A stretch of DNA of 5,514 nucleotides from Deltaproteobacteria bacterium. Its GTDB lineage: Bacteria; Desulfobacterota_D; UBA1144; Nemesobacterales; N074bin48. The notes below the pieces were generated by a model, which searched no databases, was not told where the DNA came from, and saw only the letters and a program-made list of their open reading frames with translations. This document shows positions 1 through 5,328 of the stretch, in pieces; within the stretch, counting starts at the first letter, position 1, and every line of letters begins with the position of its first letter. The stretch is from positions 1 to 5,514 of the forward strand of contig SMWS01000154.1 in assembly GCA_004356685.1 (NCBI GenBank), in the 5' to 3' direction. Position numbers and translations under genes: made by a program.

Positions 1-224
1 TAAAAAGGCATGTAACAATGCACGGCTTTTCAATGAATATAGAAAACCAGGCAGATAACTTTTCTCACATAGTTCCCTGCGGTATATCTGAGCTAAAAAT
101 TACTTCTGTTTCTGAAGTTTTGGGACGAAAAGTAAAGTGGCAGGAGACTGCTCAAAATTTAGTTGAAAAGTTTGAGCAGCAGTTAGGGGTTAAAGTTGAA
201 AAGAATGAAAAAACTTCTTTTTAA
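1..224 (+). CDS. lipB: Octanoyltransferase LipB, C-terminal part (5' end outside window)
   Basis: LipB transfers the octanoyl group from octanoyl-ACP to the lipoyl domains of 2-oxoacid dehydrogenases and the glycine cleavage H protein, in the cytoplasm; LipA then inserts sulfur. The frame is open from the left edge (first whole codon at position 3, reading K-R-H-V-T-M-H-G-F) to a TAA at 222-224, giving about 73 residues of a family usually 200-230 long. The T-M-H-G-F-x-M-N segment is the conserved stretch before the active site. The catalytic cysteine lies in H-I-V-P-C-G-I, with its codon at 78-80. The conserved lysine partner is expected just upstream of the window. The ATG at 18 is internal to the conserved domain and is not the start. 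The tail after the domain is lysine/glutamate-rich and ends cleanly. The gene converges on the DUF218 gene with only 3 bp between the stop codons. Confidence 0.93.
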   Translation, partial: KRHVTMHGFSMNIENQADNFSHIVPCGISELKITSVSEVLGRKVKWQETAQNLVEKFEQQLGVKVEKNEKTSF

Positions 225-227
225 TAT

Positions 228-878
228 CTATATCTTTTTCTTATCAACTACTAAATGATGTAACATTTTTTGGTATTCGAACATTGTCTGCCTTAGTGAG
301 TGCCTGTCTTTCCACCAACGGTCAGGGTTATAGCTGTCGTAACCAGTATATCTCACTATTCCTTTTATTTTATCTCCAGCAATATCTGAAAATATTTTAG
401 AAATTCTTTTTGTATGCGATTTTGTGCTTACGAGGATTATTTTTTTAATGTTTTTTTCTAAACAGAAATTTTTTAAAAGTATCAATTCTTCAAGAGTGCT
501 TGCAGCCCTGTAGTTTGTAATCAATATGCTATTTTCAGGTATCCCGAGACTAAGGGCTATCGACCTATTAATATTATGGCCTTCGGGAAAAGATATATTT
601 CGTTGCTCCAAATATTTATAACCCTCTGGTTTTGGATATTTTGAAATTATAATTAAAGGGGCAAAGCCCTGGTTATATATATCTACAGCTTCAATAATCC
701 TGTTGGGAATAGATCCGCCAAATACAAAAATTGCATCGGCTTTTTCAAGACTGTCTTCAACTACTAAAAAATTGCCAGCGTATGGCAGATATCTATTTCG
801 GAATAAAAATAAACAAAGGATGATGAGTAAAATAAATAGGGCTAAATAATAAGCCCTTTTATTGTTTCTATTAGCCAT
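228..878 (-). CDS. DUF218 (YdcF/SanA/ElyC-like) membrane-anchored protein
   Basis: This 216-residue protein belongs to the DUF218 family, whose characterised relatives (SanA, ElyC, YdcF of E. coli) are linked to envelope integrity or peptidoglycan and glycan metabolism. The biochemical activity of most members is unsettled. A single N-terminal hydrophobic segment (about residues 10-26) after a basic start (MANRNNKR) suggests a signal anchor with the domain outside the cytoplasm. Family motifs are visible in order: D-A-I-F-V-F-G-G (48-55), R60, A-V-D-I-Y-N-Q-G with A-P-L-I-I-I-S (64-79), S-T-L-E-E (127-131), a strand ending V-S-T-K-S-H-x-x-R (150-158), and a C-terminal W-W-x-x-R...E-Y-x-K (188-204). 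The ATG at 878 has only a weak AAAG upstream and starts 21 bp after the ndk stop, so it is probably cotranscribed and perhaps translationally dependent on ndk. The specific substrate cannot be read from the sequence. Confidence 0.88.
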   Translation of the reverse strand: MANRNNKRAYYLALFILLIILCLFLFRNRYLPYAGNFLVVEDSLEKADAIFVFGGSIPNRIIEAVDIYNQGFAPLIIISKYPKPEGYKYLEQRNISFPEGHNINRSIALSLGIPENSILITNYRAASTLEELILLKNFCLEKNIKKIILVSTKSHTKRISKIFSDIAGDKIKGIVRYTGYDSYNPDRWWKDRHSLRQTMFEYQKMLHHLVVDKKKI

Positions 879-899
879 CTTTAAACACTAATCGATTTT

Positions 900-1313
900 T
901 CACACAGTTTCTAACTGATTAAAAAAGTAATTAATCTCGTAGTCTGCTGACTCGGGGGAATCCGAGCCATGTACTATATTATGCTCGATGTCAGATGCAA
1001 AGTCTTTCCTTATTGTTCCATTATCTGCTTCTTCAGGGTTTGTTGCACCCATAATTTTTCTTGCTCTTGGAATAACATTTTCACCCTCCAAAACCATTAG
1101 TACGCATGGCCCTGATGACATAAAGTCAGTCAGGCTTCCAAAAAAGGGTCTTTCTTTGTGAACTGCATAAAATCCCTCAGCTTGTTCTTTGGATAGTTTT
1201 ACCATTTTAATTCCAACTACCTTGATATCTTTGCTTTCGAATCTTCTTATAACTTCACCGATCACATTCTTTTCAACTCCATCGGGTTTAACAATAGATA
1301 AGGTCTTTTCCAA
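900..1313 (-). CDS. ndk: Nucleoside diphosphate kinase
   Basis: Ndk moves the gamma phosphate of ATP onto NDPs through a phosphohistidine, balancing cytoplasmic NTP and dNTP pools. The 137-residue product has the full family length (about 135-143). The N-terminus has the T-L-S-I-V-K-P-D-G strand with the conserved lysine K9. The Kpn-loop region reads E-R-P-F-F-G-S-L (54-61), and R-A-R-K-I-M-G-A-T-N-P lies at 83-93. The signature is N-I-V-H-G-S-D-S, with active-site His115 (codon at 969-971). F57, R85, T91, R102 and N112 sit at a constant offset from the known nucleotide-binding residues of E. coli Ndk. The start is TTG at 1311-1313: it begins the conserved N-terminus exactly and follows a GGAGG seven bases upstream. 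The DUF218 gene follows 21 bp after the stop on the same strand. Confidence 0.97.
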   Translation of the reverse strand: MEKTLSIVKPDGVEKNVIGEVIRRFESKDIKVVGIKMVKLSKEQAEGFYAVHKERPFFGSLTDFMSSGPCVLMVLEGENVIPRARKIMGATNPEEADNGTIRKDFASDIEHNIVHGSDSPESADYEINYFFNQLETV

Positions 1314-1318
1314 TTTTG

Positions 1319-1325
1319 TTCCTCC
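1319..1325 (-). promoter_or_regulatory. Strong Shine-Dalgarno for the TTG start of ndk
   Basis: On the minus strand the sequence GGAGGAA ends a few bases before the TTG at 1313, with seven bases between GGAGG and the start codon. This near-perfect ribosome binding site decides the non-ATG start of ndk. Confidence 0.85.
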
Positions 1326-1433
1326 AAAAAAATAAATTTGGCCTATATTTTTATGTTAATTGTGTATGTGTCAAATATAATATTAAAATCATGATTTTAT
1401 CTTACTTATATTAAAAAATTCAGAGCTAAATAT
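1326..1433. promoter_or_regulatory. Divergent promoter region between ndk and the SGNH gene
   Basis: This AT-rich spacer must drive both outward genes. On the plus strand a perfect TATAAT lies at 1376-1381, giving an expected transcription start near 1388 and a leader of about 45 bases; no good -35 is seen (TTATGT at 1351-1356 is spaced too far, at 19). On the minus strand a perfect TTGACA occupies 1374-1369. The best -10-like words downstream (TATAGG, spacing 21; A-rich words nearer) are poor, so the minus assignment is weak. The two candidate elements sit side by side, so RNA polymerase binding in the two directions could interfere. The plus gene has no clear Shine-Dalgarno (CAGAGC upstream of ATG 1434 at best). 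Confidence 0.45.
1384..1399. repeat. Perfect 16-bp palindrome, possible operator
   Basis: The sequence TAAAATCATGATTTTA equals its own reverse complement across all 16 bases, and the symmetry stops at both ends. It begins three bases after the TATAAT of the plus-strand promoter and spans the predicted transcription start, which is where a repressor dimer would block initiation. The central TCATGA gives it more sequence character than simple AT repeats. No regulator gene is nearby, so the operator role is inferred from position and symmetry only. Confidence 0.4.
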
Positions 1434-2474
1434 ATGATTTTCAAAAGATATTTATTAAAATTCACAGTTTTTTTTATAGCCCTGTTTTCATTTTTAATAC
1501 TTTGTGAAATAGGTATTAGAAATCTGTATCCTAAATACGACCCTTCCGGCAGGATTAAATTTGAATATAATAAGGATTTTAACATAAGGATCGGAAAGAA
1601 AAATTATTCTGGAAGACAGATCAAGAACACGGGAGATTATGATACGTCTGTAACTTTTAATAAGTATGGATTCCGTGATGATAAGGATGTTACACAGATA
1701 AACCCTCAAGACTTATTGGTTGTAGGGGATTCTTATTCTCTTGGCTGGGGAGTAGAGAATGACAAAAGATATTCCGATCAGCTTCAAAAATTAATTAATA
1801 AACCCGTATACAATATCAGTATTTCAAATAACTTAGAGGGTTATAAAGGGTTAATAGGCTATGCAGAATCCAACGGTGCTAAAATTGAGAATGTTATCCT
1901 TGGATTTTGCATGGAAAACGATCTATTGGATTACGGAAATCTCGGTCAAAGAAAGATTAAAGATTATAGTGCTACTAACAAAATAAGTTATACCGCAATA
2001 AAAAACTATTTATCCAACTTCGCACTTTTTAATTTATTTACTGCATATATTCATTCAAATACTAGTTTGAGAAATTTTGCAGTTAAAAGTGGATTAATAA
2101 TCGATAACTTAGGTGGAATTGCCAAAAATGAAATAAATGATCAAACGTTACGAAGCTCAGTTGCTATAATTAAAGAATTAAATAATAAATATAATCTATT
2201 GCTTATTATAATTGCCTCGCGCGGTTTGTGGGCTGGGGAAAACAAGGTAGTTGAAAATAAAGTTCATATTAATTTTACCGGTTTACTGAGAGAAAACAAA
2301 ATAGATTTTATAGATTTACGGAAATCATTTGAAGCAGGTGGCAGTCCGCTTAACTATCATTTCGAAAATGACGGACACTGGAATGAAAATGGACACTATC
2401 TTAGTGCAAAGGAAATTTATGATTATCTAAAATTGAATTGTGTAAAATCAGGGGCCAAGCACTGCCTGAACTAA
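1434..2474 (+). CDS. Membrane-anchored SGNH/GDSL-type hydrolase-like protein
   Basis: This 346-residue protein has an N-terminal hydrophobic helix (about residues 9-24) after K-R, indicating a signal anchor or uncleaved signal with the rest outside the cytoplasm. The SGNH fold is indicated by V-V-G-D-S-Y-S-L-G-W-G (96-106, nucleophile Ser100, codon 1731-1733), M-E-N-D-L-L-D (160-166, block III Asn162) and F-E-N-D-G-H-W-N-x-x-G-H (310-321, with Asp313 and His315 as the likely catalytic pair). The D-G-H-W-N form recalls SGNH proteins tied to acylation or deacylation of exported glycans, but no polysaccharide or O-acyltransferase gene is adjacent, so the substrate is unknown. The usual block II glycine after N-x-S is not obvious (Y-N-I-S-I-S-N-N, 126-133). 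Two cysteines near the C-terminus (C336, C344) could form a disulfide. The ATG at 1434 is the only sensible start, since an in-frame TGA lies at 1392-1394. Confidence 0.83.
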   Translation: MIFKRYLLKFTVFFIALFSFLILCEIGIRNLYPKYDPSGRIKFEYNKDFNIRIGKKNYSGRQIKNTGDYDTSVTFNKYGFRDDKDVTQINPQDLLVVGDSYSLGWGVENDKRYSDQLQKLINKPVYNISISNNLEGYKGLIGYAESNGAKIENVILGFCMENDLLDYGNLGQRKIKDYSATNKISYTAIKNYLSNFALFNLFTAYIHSNTSLRNFAVKSGLIIDNLGGIAKNEINDQTLRSSVAIIKELNNKYNLLLIIIASRGLWAGENKVVENKVHINFTGLLRENKIDFIDLRKSFEAGGSPLNYHFENDGHWNENGHYLSAKEIYDYLKLNCVKSGAKHCLN

Positions 2475-2483
2475 CATTTAACT

Positions 2484-3350
2484 CTATTCCACATTTTGTA
2501 TCTGTTCTCTTATTTTTTCCAGATCTGATCTGAGTTCTATAATGTAATGGGAAATTTTTGCATCCTTTGATTTTGCAGAAATAGTTCCGGCTTCTCTGTT
2601 CATTTCCTGAATTAAAAAATCCAGTTCTCTTCCAACAGGAGTATTTTTGTTCATTGTATTTTTAAATCTTTTTATATGAGCGTTTAATCTCACTGTTTCT
2701 TCAGTAAAATCACTTTTTTCTGTAAGTATAGCAATTTCCTGAACCAGCCTAGAATTTTCAATCTGGCAATCCTCTAATAATAAATTAATTCTTTCTTTTA
2801 ATTTGTCTCTTGTTTCTTTTGGAAACTTTTTTCTTCTGGCCTTAACATTTACAAGTAGCCTTTCAATTTTGTTTATTCTTTTTAAAAGTTCTTTTTTCAG
2901 ATACTTACCTTCTTCTTTCCTTGCTTCGTGAACTTTCTTTATAACAGATTTTAAACCGTTTAGTATTTTGGTAATATCATTTTTATTAAGTTCTTCACTG
3001 GATTCGGTAGTAAATAAATCCTTTAACATTAACAGGTGCTCTAATTTAGTTTCGCCGTTTAATTTTAAATCTTTTTTAAGCCTTTGTAGCATCATTAAAG
3101 AATTTTTAGCAAGATTTCCATCCAGGTGGCTGCTTTTGTTAATTAATTTGGCAGAAATATAAATTCTGAATTTGCCGCGCGATATATGTTTTTTTACAAT
3201 TTCGGCAATATTGTTTTCAATTTTTGTGAGTAAATCGGGAACTTGATATGTAATATCAAGGTATCTGTGATTTTCTGATCTGGCTTCAATGGAGATTGTT
3301 CCAAGTGATGTCTGCAGTTCTGTTATACCAAAGCCTGTCATACTAATCAT
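2484..3350 (-). CDS. yicC: YicC/YloC family endoribonuclease
   Basis: YicC-family proteins are cytoplasmic RNases; E. coli YicC has been implicated in degradation of the small RNA RyhB, and the family is widespread. The 288 residues match the usual length of about 290. The N-terminal domain starts M-I-S-M-T-G-F-G and carries E-A-R-S-E-N-H-R-Y-L-D (22-32) and S-R-G-K (57-60). A charged, probably coiled helical middle spans roughly 120-195 and includes A-R-K-E-E-G (143-148). The C-terminal DUF1732 region has D-F-T-E-E-T-V-R-L-N-A-H (214-225), G-R-E-L-D-F-L-I-Q-E-M-N-R-E (240-253), and ends in K-I-R-E-Q-I-Q-N-V-E. The ATG at 3350 gives the family N-terminus and overlaps the end of the DUF4416 gene by 8 bp (ATGATTAG), so the two are likely translationally coupled. 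gmk, a frequent downstream partner, is absent: the next gene is the convergent SGNH gene 9 bp away. Confidence 0.95.
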   Translation of the reverse strand: MISMTGFGITELQTSLGTISIEARSENHRYLDITYQVPDLLTKIENNIAEIVKKHISRGKFRIYISAKLINKSSHLDGNLAKNSLMMLQRLKKDLKLNGETKLEHLLMLKDLFTTESSEELNKNDITKILNGLKSVIKKVHEARKEEGKYLKKELLKRINKIERLLVNVKARRKKFPKETRDKLKERINLLLEDCQIENSRLVQEIAILTEKSDFTEETVRLNAHIKRFKNTMNKNTPVGRELDFLIQEMNREAGTISAKSKDAKISHYIIELRSDLEKIREQIQNVE

Positions 3351-3882
3351 AAATTTTTTCCTCTCTTAGATTGTCTAGGTAAATTTTCCTTATCTCTTTC
3401 AATATGTTTTGGATAACTAAAGTTTTATAATCTGGGTAAGTCCACTCTAATTCGTTAAATCTTTTATCCTTATAAATAAGGGTTAAGTCTGCATAAACTC
3501 CTTTTCCCAGGTAGGGACGATGAGCATAACCTTTTCCTGTGGATAATACAAAATGTTCTTCTGCAAGATAGCCAGGGTCAATATTGAAGATTCTCTTGTT
3601 GTTTAAAGATGTTTCTTCTTCTATTTGGTTCGTTTTGATCTTGATTTCTACAATTTCATCTCTTTTTAAGATTTGTTTTTTACTGAATATCTTTCTAGAC
3701 AGATTTGTACCCATTTCCCGGGTGTAATAATTTGTTTTATCAAAATCGATTTTTTCACTTTCATAATCTATTTCGCCAAACTGTTCATCTATCTTTTTTT
3801 TTAACAAACTAATGTCTGCGCTGCCATTAAAAATTACAGAAAAAATAATCTTTACCGGTCTTGGTTCAACTAGATGGCTCAT
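3343..3882 (-). CDS. DUF4416 family protein
   Basis: This 179-residue soluble protein has the family pattern of DUF4416, a domain of unknown function. Visible conserved points are the start P-R-P-V-K-I-I-F-S-V-I-F (7-18), F-G-E-I-D-Y-E-S-E (35-43), F-D-K-T-N-Y-Y-x-x-E-M-G (47-58), I-K-T-N-x-I-E-E-E (82-90), N-I-D-P-G-Y-L (100-106), Y-A-H-R-P-Y-L-G-K-G-V-Y-A-D (119-132) and W-T-Y-P-D-Y (147-152). Residues such as D102, H121, R122 and D132 are candidates for an active or binding site, as an inference from their setting. No signal peptide or membrane segment is present. The gene sits between tatB and yicC and overlaps yicC by 8 bp, so an RNA-related role shared with YicC is possible but unproven. 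The ATG at 3882 is the first start after the tat stop in this frame. No Shine-Dalgarno is recognisable before it. Confidence 0.88.
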   Translation of the reverse strand: MSHLVEPRPVKIIFSVIFNGSADISLLKKKIDEQFGEIDYESEKIDFDKTNYYTREMGTNLSRKIFSKKQILKRDEIVEIKIKTNQIEEETSLNNKRIFNIDPGYLAEEHFVLSTGKGYAHRPYLGKGVYADLTLIYKDKRFNELEWTYPDYKTLVIQNILKEIRKIYLDNLREEKIYD

Positions 3883-3921
3883 ATGGTTTGGATAAGCGCA
3901 ATAGGGAAGTACATCAAAGAA

Positions 3922-4158
3922 TCAGGAGATTTTGTCGTCTTCTTTTTTCTCGTCTTTATTTTCTTCTTTACTCAGTTCTTTTTTCTCATACTGCTCAAAT
4001 TCAGTATCCATACTTTGTCTCAGTTCATCTTTAAATCTATGTATATCCCTCAATGTTTTCCCTATAGTTCTTGCAACTTTGGGTATTTCCTTAGGCCCTA
4101 ATACAAGCAAGGCTATGACAAGAATTACTAAGATTTCACCGGATCCTATTCCAAACAT
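3922..4158 (-). CDS. tatB: Twin-arginine translocase TatA/TatB family subunit, TatB-like
   Basis: Small inner-membrane component of the Tat system, which exports folded proteins carrying twin-arginine signals. The 78 residues begin M-F-G-I-G-S-G-E, with the conserved Glu8 at the start of a short membrane helix (about 5-20). The hinge L-G-P (20-22) is followed by an amphipathic helix (about 24-48) containing K-V-A-R-T-I-G-K, then a highly charged tail rich in Lys and Glu. The hinge has L in place of the F of typical TatA (F-G-P), and the V-A-R-T-I-G-K-T-L-R-D pattern resembles TatB, so I favour TatB. However, the length is short for E. coli-type TatB, and a single bifunctional TatA cannot be excluded. 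No tatC is in the window. It is the first gene of the minus-strand run that continues to DUF4416 (39 bp on) and yicC. The ATG at 4158 lacks a clear ribosome binding site. Confidence 0.85.
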   Translation of the reverse strand: MFGIGSGEILVILVIALLVLGPKEIPKVARTIGKTLRDIHRFKDELRQSMDTEFEQYEKKELSKEENKDEKKEDDKIS

Positions 4159-4244
4159 TTCATTATTTTATATTAAAACTTTTTATTTTTAATAGAATAT
4201 ATAATATATTACATTTTAAAATTATTAAAGGACGGAGGATTTAA
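4159..4244. promoter_or_regulatory. Divergent promoter region between tatB and the MDR oxidoreductase gene
   Basis: This 86-bp spacer is almost all A/T. On the plus strand a perfect TATAAT lies at 4200-4205, within a 15-base perfect AT inverted repeat (4196-4210, seven plus seven around one base); no good -35 is evident, and the leader would be about 33 bases. On the minus strand TATAAA (4172-4167) lies so near the tatB start that any transcript from it would be almost leaderless. Other TATA-like words upstream are equally possible. Individual elements are uncertain because the base composition generates such words by chance. Confidence 0.4.
4234..4239 (+). promoter_or_regulatory. Strong Shine-Dalgarno of the MDR oxidoreductase gene
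   Basis: GGAGGA lies here, with six bases from the end of GGAGG to the ATG at 4245. It fixes the start and suggests efficient translation, in contrast with the weak sites of the SGNH, tatB and DUF4416 genes. Confidence 0.8.
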
Positions 4245-5243
4245 ATGAAGGCAGCTATTTATCATGAATTTGGAGAATCAGAGGTAATTAAATATGAGGA
4301 TGCCGACAAACCGGCTATCTCATCAGAAGAGGTCTTAATAAATGTGAAATCAGTTTCTTTAAATCAACTGGATGTAAGGCTAAGAAGCGGTAAATCTCCA
4401 AGACCCGTGGATTTGCCTCATATTGGGGGAATAGATATTGCAGGAGTTGTTTCGGAAGTTGGGAGTAATGTTACAGGTTTAAGTGAAGGTGACAAGGTTG
4501 TAGTAGACCCTACTGTAAGATTAGAAAAGGGGTTTGAAGTAATAGGTGTAAACAGGCACGGGGGTTTAGCTGAATTTGTTAAAATTCCTGCAAGAAATGT
4601 TGTTCCAATTGCCGGAGGCTTATCTTTTGATGATGCTGCAGCAGTTCCCATATGTAGTGTTACTGCATGGTATGGTCTTGTTGAAAGAGCTAATCTTAGA
4701 GCAGGTGAAAAGGTTTTGGTTCATGCTGCAGGAAGTGGGACAGGGTGTATGGCAATTCAGGTAGCAAAGTATTTGGAAGCAAGTTTGATTATTGCTACTG
4801 CGGGGTCTGACGAGAAACTTGAAAAAGCAAAAGAATTAGGAGCCGACGAAGTTATTAATTATAACACTCAGGATTTTGCTGAAGAAGTAAAAAAAATAAC
4901 AGGTGGAAAAGGTGTAGATGTTCTTTTTGATCAGATAGGGGCTTCGGCTTGGGAAAAGAATATTAAGTGTCTTGGAAATAAAGGAAGGATTTTGCTTGTT
5001 GGAGTTGTTGGTGGAGTAAAAGCAGATTTGATGTTTGGTCCACTGATTATGAAAGACATTTCAGTTTTAGGCGTAACTGTATTTAACGCTCCCAGATCTA
5101 GTTTAGAAAAGGCTTTAAAACTCACATTGGATAAATATATAAAAACAATTATTGACAAAAAATTCCCTCTATCTGAAACTGCCGCAGCACATAAACACAT
5201 TGAAAACCGCGCTCAGTTTGGCAAGGTTATAATTAATCCGTAA
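4245..5243 (+). CDS. Zinc-independent MDR-family NAD(P)H:quinone oxidoreductase-like protein
   Basis: This 332-residue cytoplasmic protein belongs to the medium-chain dehydrogenase/reductase superfamily and has the length of quinone oxidoreductases (QOR, about 325-335). The N-terminal catalytic domain starts M-K-A-A-I-Y and has S-L-N-Q-L-D-V-R-L-R-S-G (38-49), with Asn40 where zinc alcohol dehydrogenases carry a zinc-binding Cys, followed by G-I-D-I-A-G-V-V-S-E-V-G (62-73). The structural-zinc lobe with its four cysteines is missing: after V-V-V-D-P-T the chain goes straight to G-V-N-R-H-G-G-L-A-E-F-V. The Rossmann domain has H-A-A-G-S-G-T-G (160-167), then A-G-S-D-E-K-L (186-192) and E-L-G-A-D-E-V-I (197-204), compatible with NADPH binding. 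A likely role is reduction of quinones, enals or other activated carbonyl compounds; the substrate cannot be assigned. The gene appears monocistronic, with its own strong ribosome binding site and divergent from tatB. Confidence 0.93.
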   Translation: MKAAIYHEFGESEVIKYEDADKPAISSEEVLINVKSVSLNQLDVRLRSGKSPRPVDLPHIGGIDIAGVVSEVGSNVTGLSEGDKVVVDPTVRLEKGFEVIGVNRHGGLAEFVKIPARNVVPIAGGLSFDDAAAVPICSVTAWYGLVERANLRAGEKVLVHAAGSGTGCMAIQVAKYLEASLIIATAGSDEKLEKAKELGADEVINYNTQDFAEEVKKITGGKGVDVLFDQIGASAWEKNIKCLGNKGRILLVGVVGGVKADLMFGPLIMKDISVLGVTVFNAPRSSLEKALKLTLDKYIKTIIDKKFPLSETAAAHKHIENRAQFGKVIINP

Positions 5244-5299
5244 AACTATTTATTGAAAGGATAAATCAACAATATTAAAATCTACAATACTTATTTGAA

Positions 5300-5328
5300 G
5301 GGTTTTTTATTGAAATAATAAAAATCCC
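5300..5328. terminator. AT-rich hairpin, possible bidirectional terminator
   Basis: A 12-base arm (5300-5311, starting GGG) pairs with 5317-5328 (ending CCC) with one mismatch and a five-base loop. It lies 56 bp after the MDR stop. On the plus strand the arms contain T-runs but no clean T-tract follows the hairpin, since the next bases are A-rich. On the minus strand CCC is followed by TTCAAAT, also not a canonical tract. It could still end transcription from the MDR gene or from the small minus-strand ORF, whose stop codon lies inside one arm. A coincidental AT-rich inverted repeat is the alternative. Confidence 0.4.

Noticed and set aside
1434..1510. Lipoprotein signal at Cys24 of the SGNH protein (L-I-L-C)
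   Set aside because: The residue before the cysteine is Leu rather than Gly, Ala or Ser, so it does not fit a lipobox; a signal anchor is more likely.
1494..1709. Open frame of 71 codons on the minus strand inside the SGNH gene
   Set aside because: It lies wholly opposite a well-supported SGNH coding region, shows no domain and no ribosome binding site.
2448..2469. Small inverted repeat TCAGG...CCTGA at the end of the SGNH gene
   Set aside because: A five-base stem with a 12-base loop and no following T-tract; too weak to call a terminator.
2968..3162. Open frame of 64 codons on the plus strand inside yicC
   Set aside because: Antisense shadow of the conserved YicC protein; the serine/leucine-rich translation mirrors lysine/glutamate codons on the other strand.
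3874..4192. Two plus-strand open frames (3874-4101 and 3932-4192) opposite the tat gene, with hydrophobic translations
   Set aside because: The hydrophobic runs are the antisense of the Lys/Glu-rich TatB-like tail (TTT/TTC codons), not genuine membrane segments; the minus-strand Tat protein has clear family motifs.
4191..4210. AT inverted repeat around 4196-4210 as an operator
   Set aside because: It consists only of alternating A and T in a nearly all-AT spacer, so the symmetry is easily due to chance and overlaps the -10 itself.
4418..5200. Open frames at 4418-4651 (minus), 4576-4764 (plus) and 4931-5200 (minus) inside the MDR gene
   Set aside because: All are shadows of a full-length MDR protein with conserved motifs throughout.
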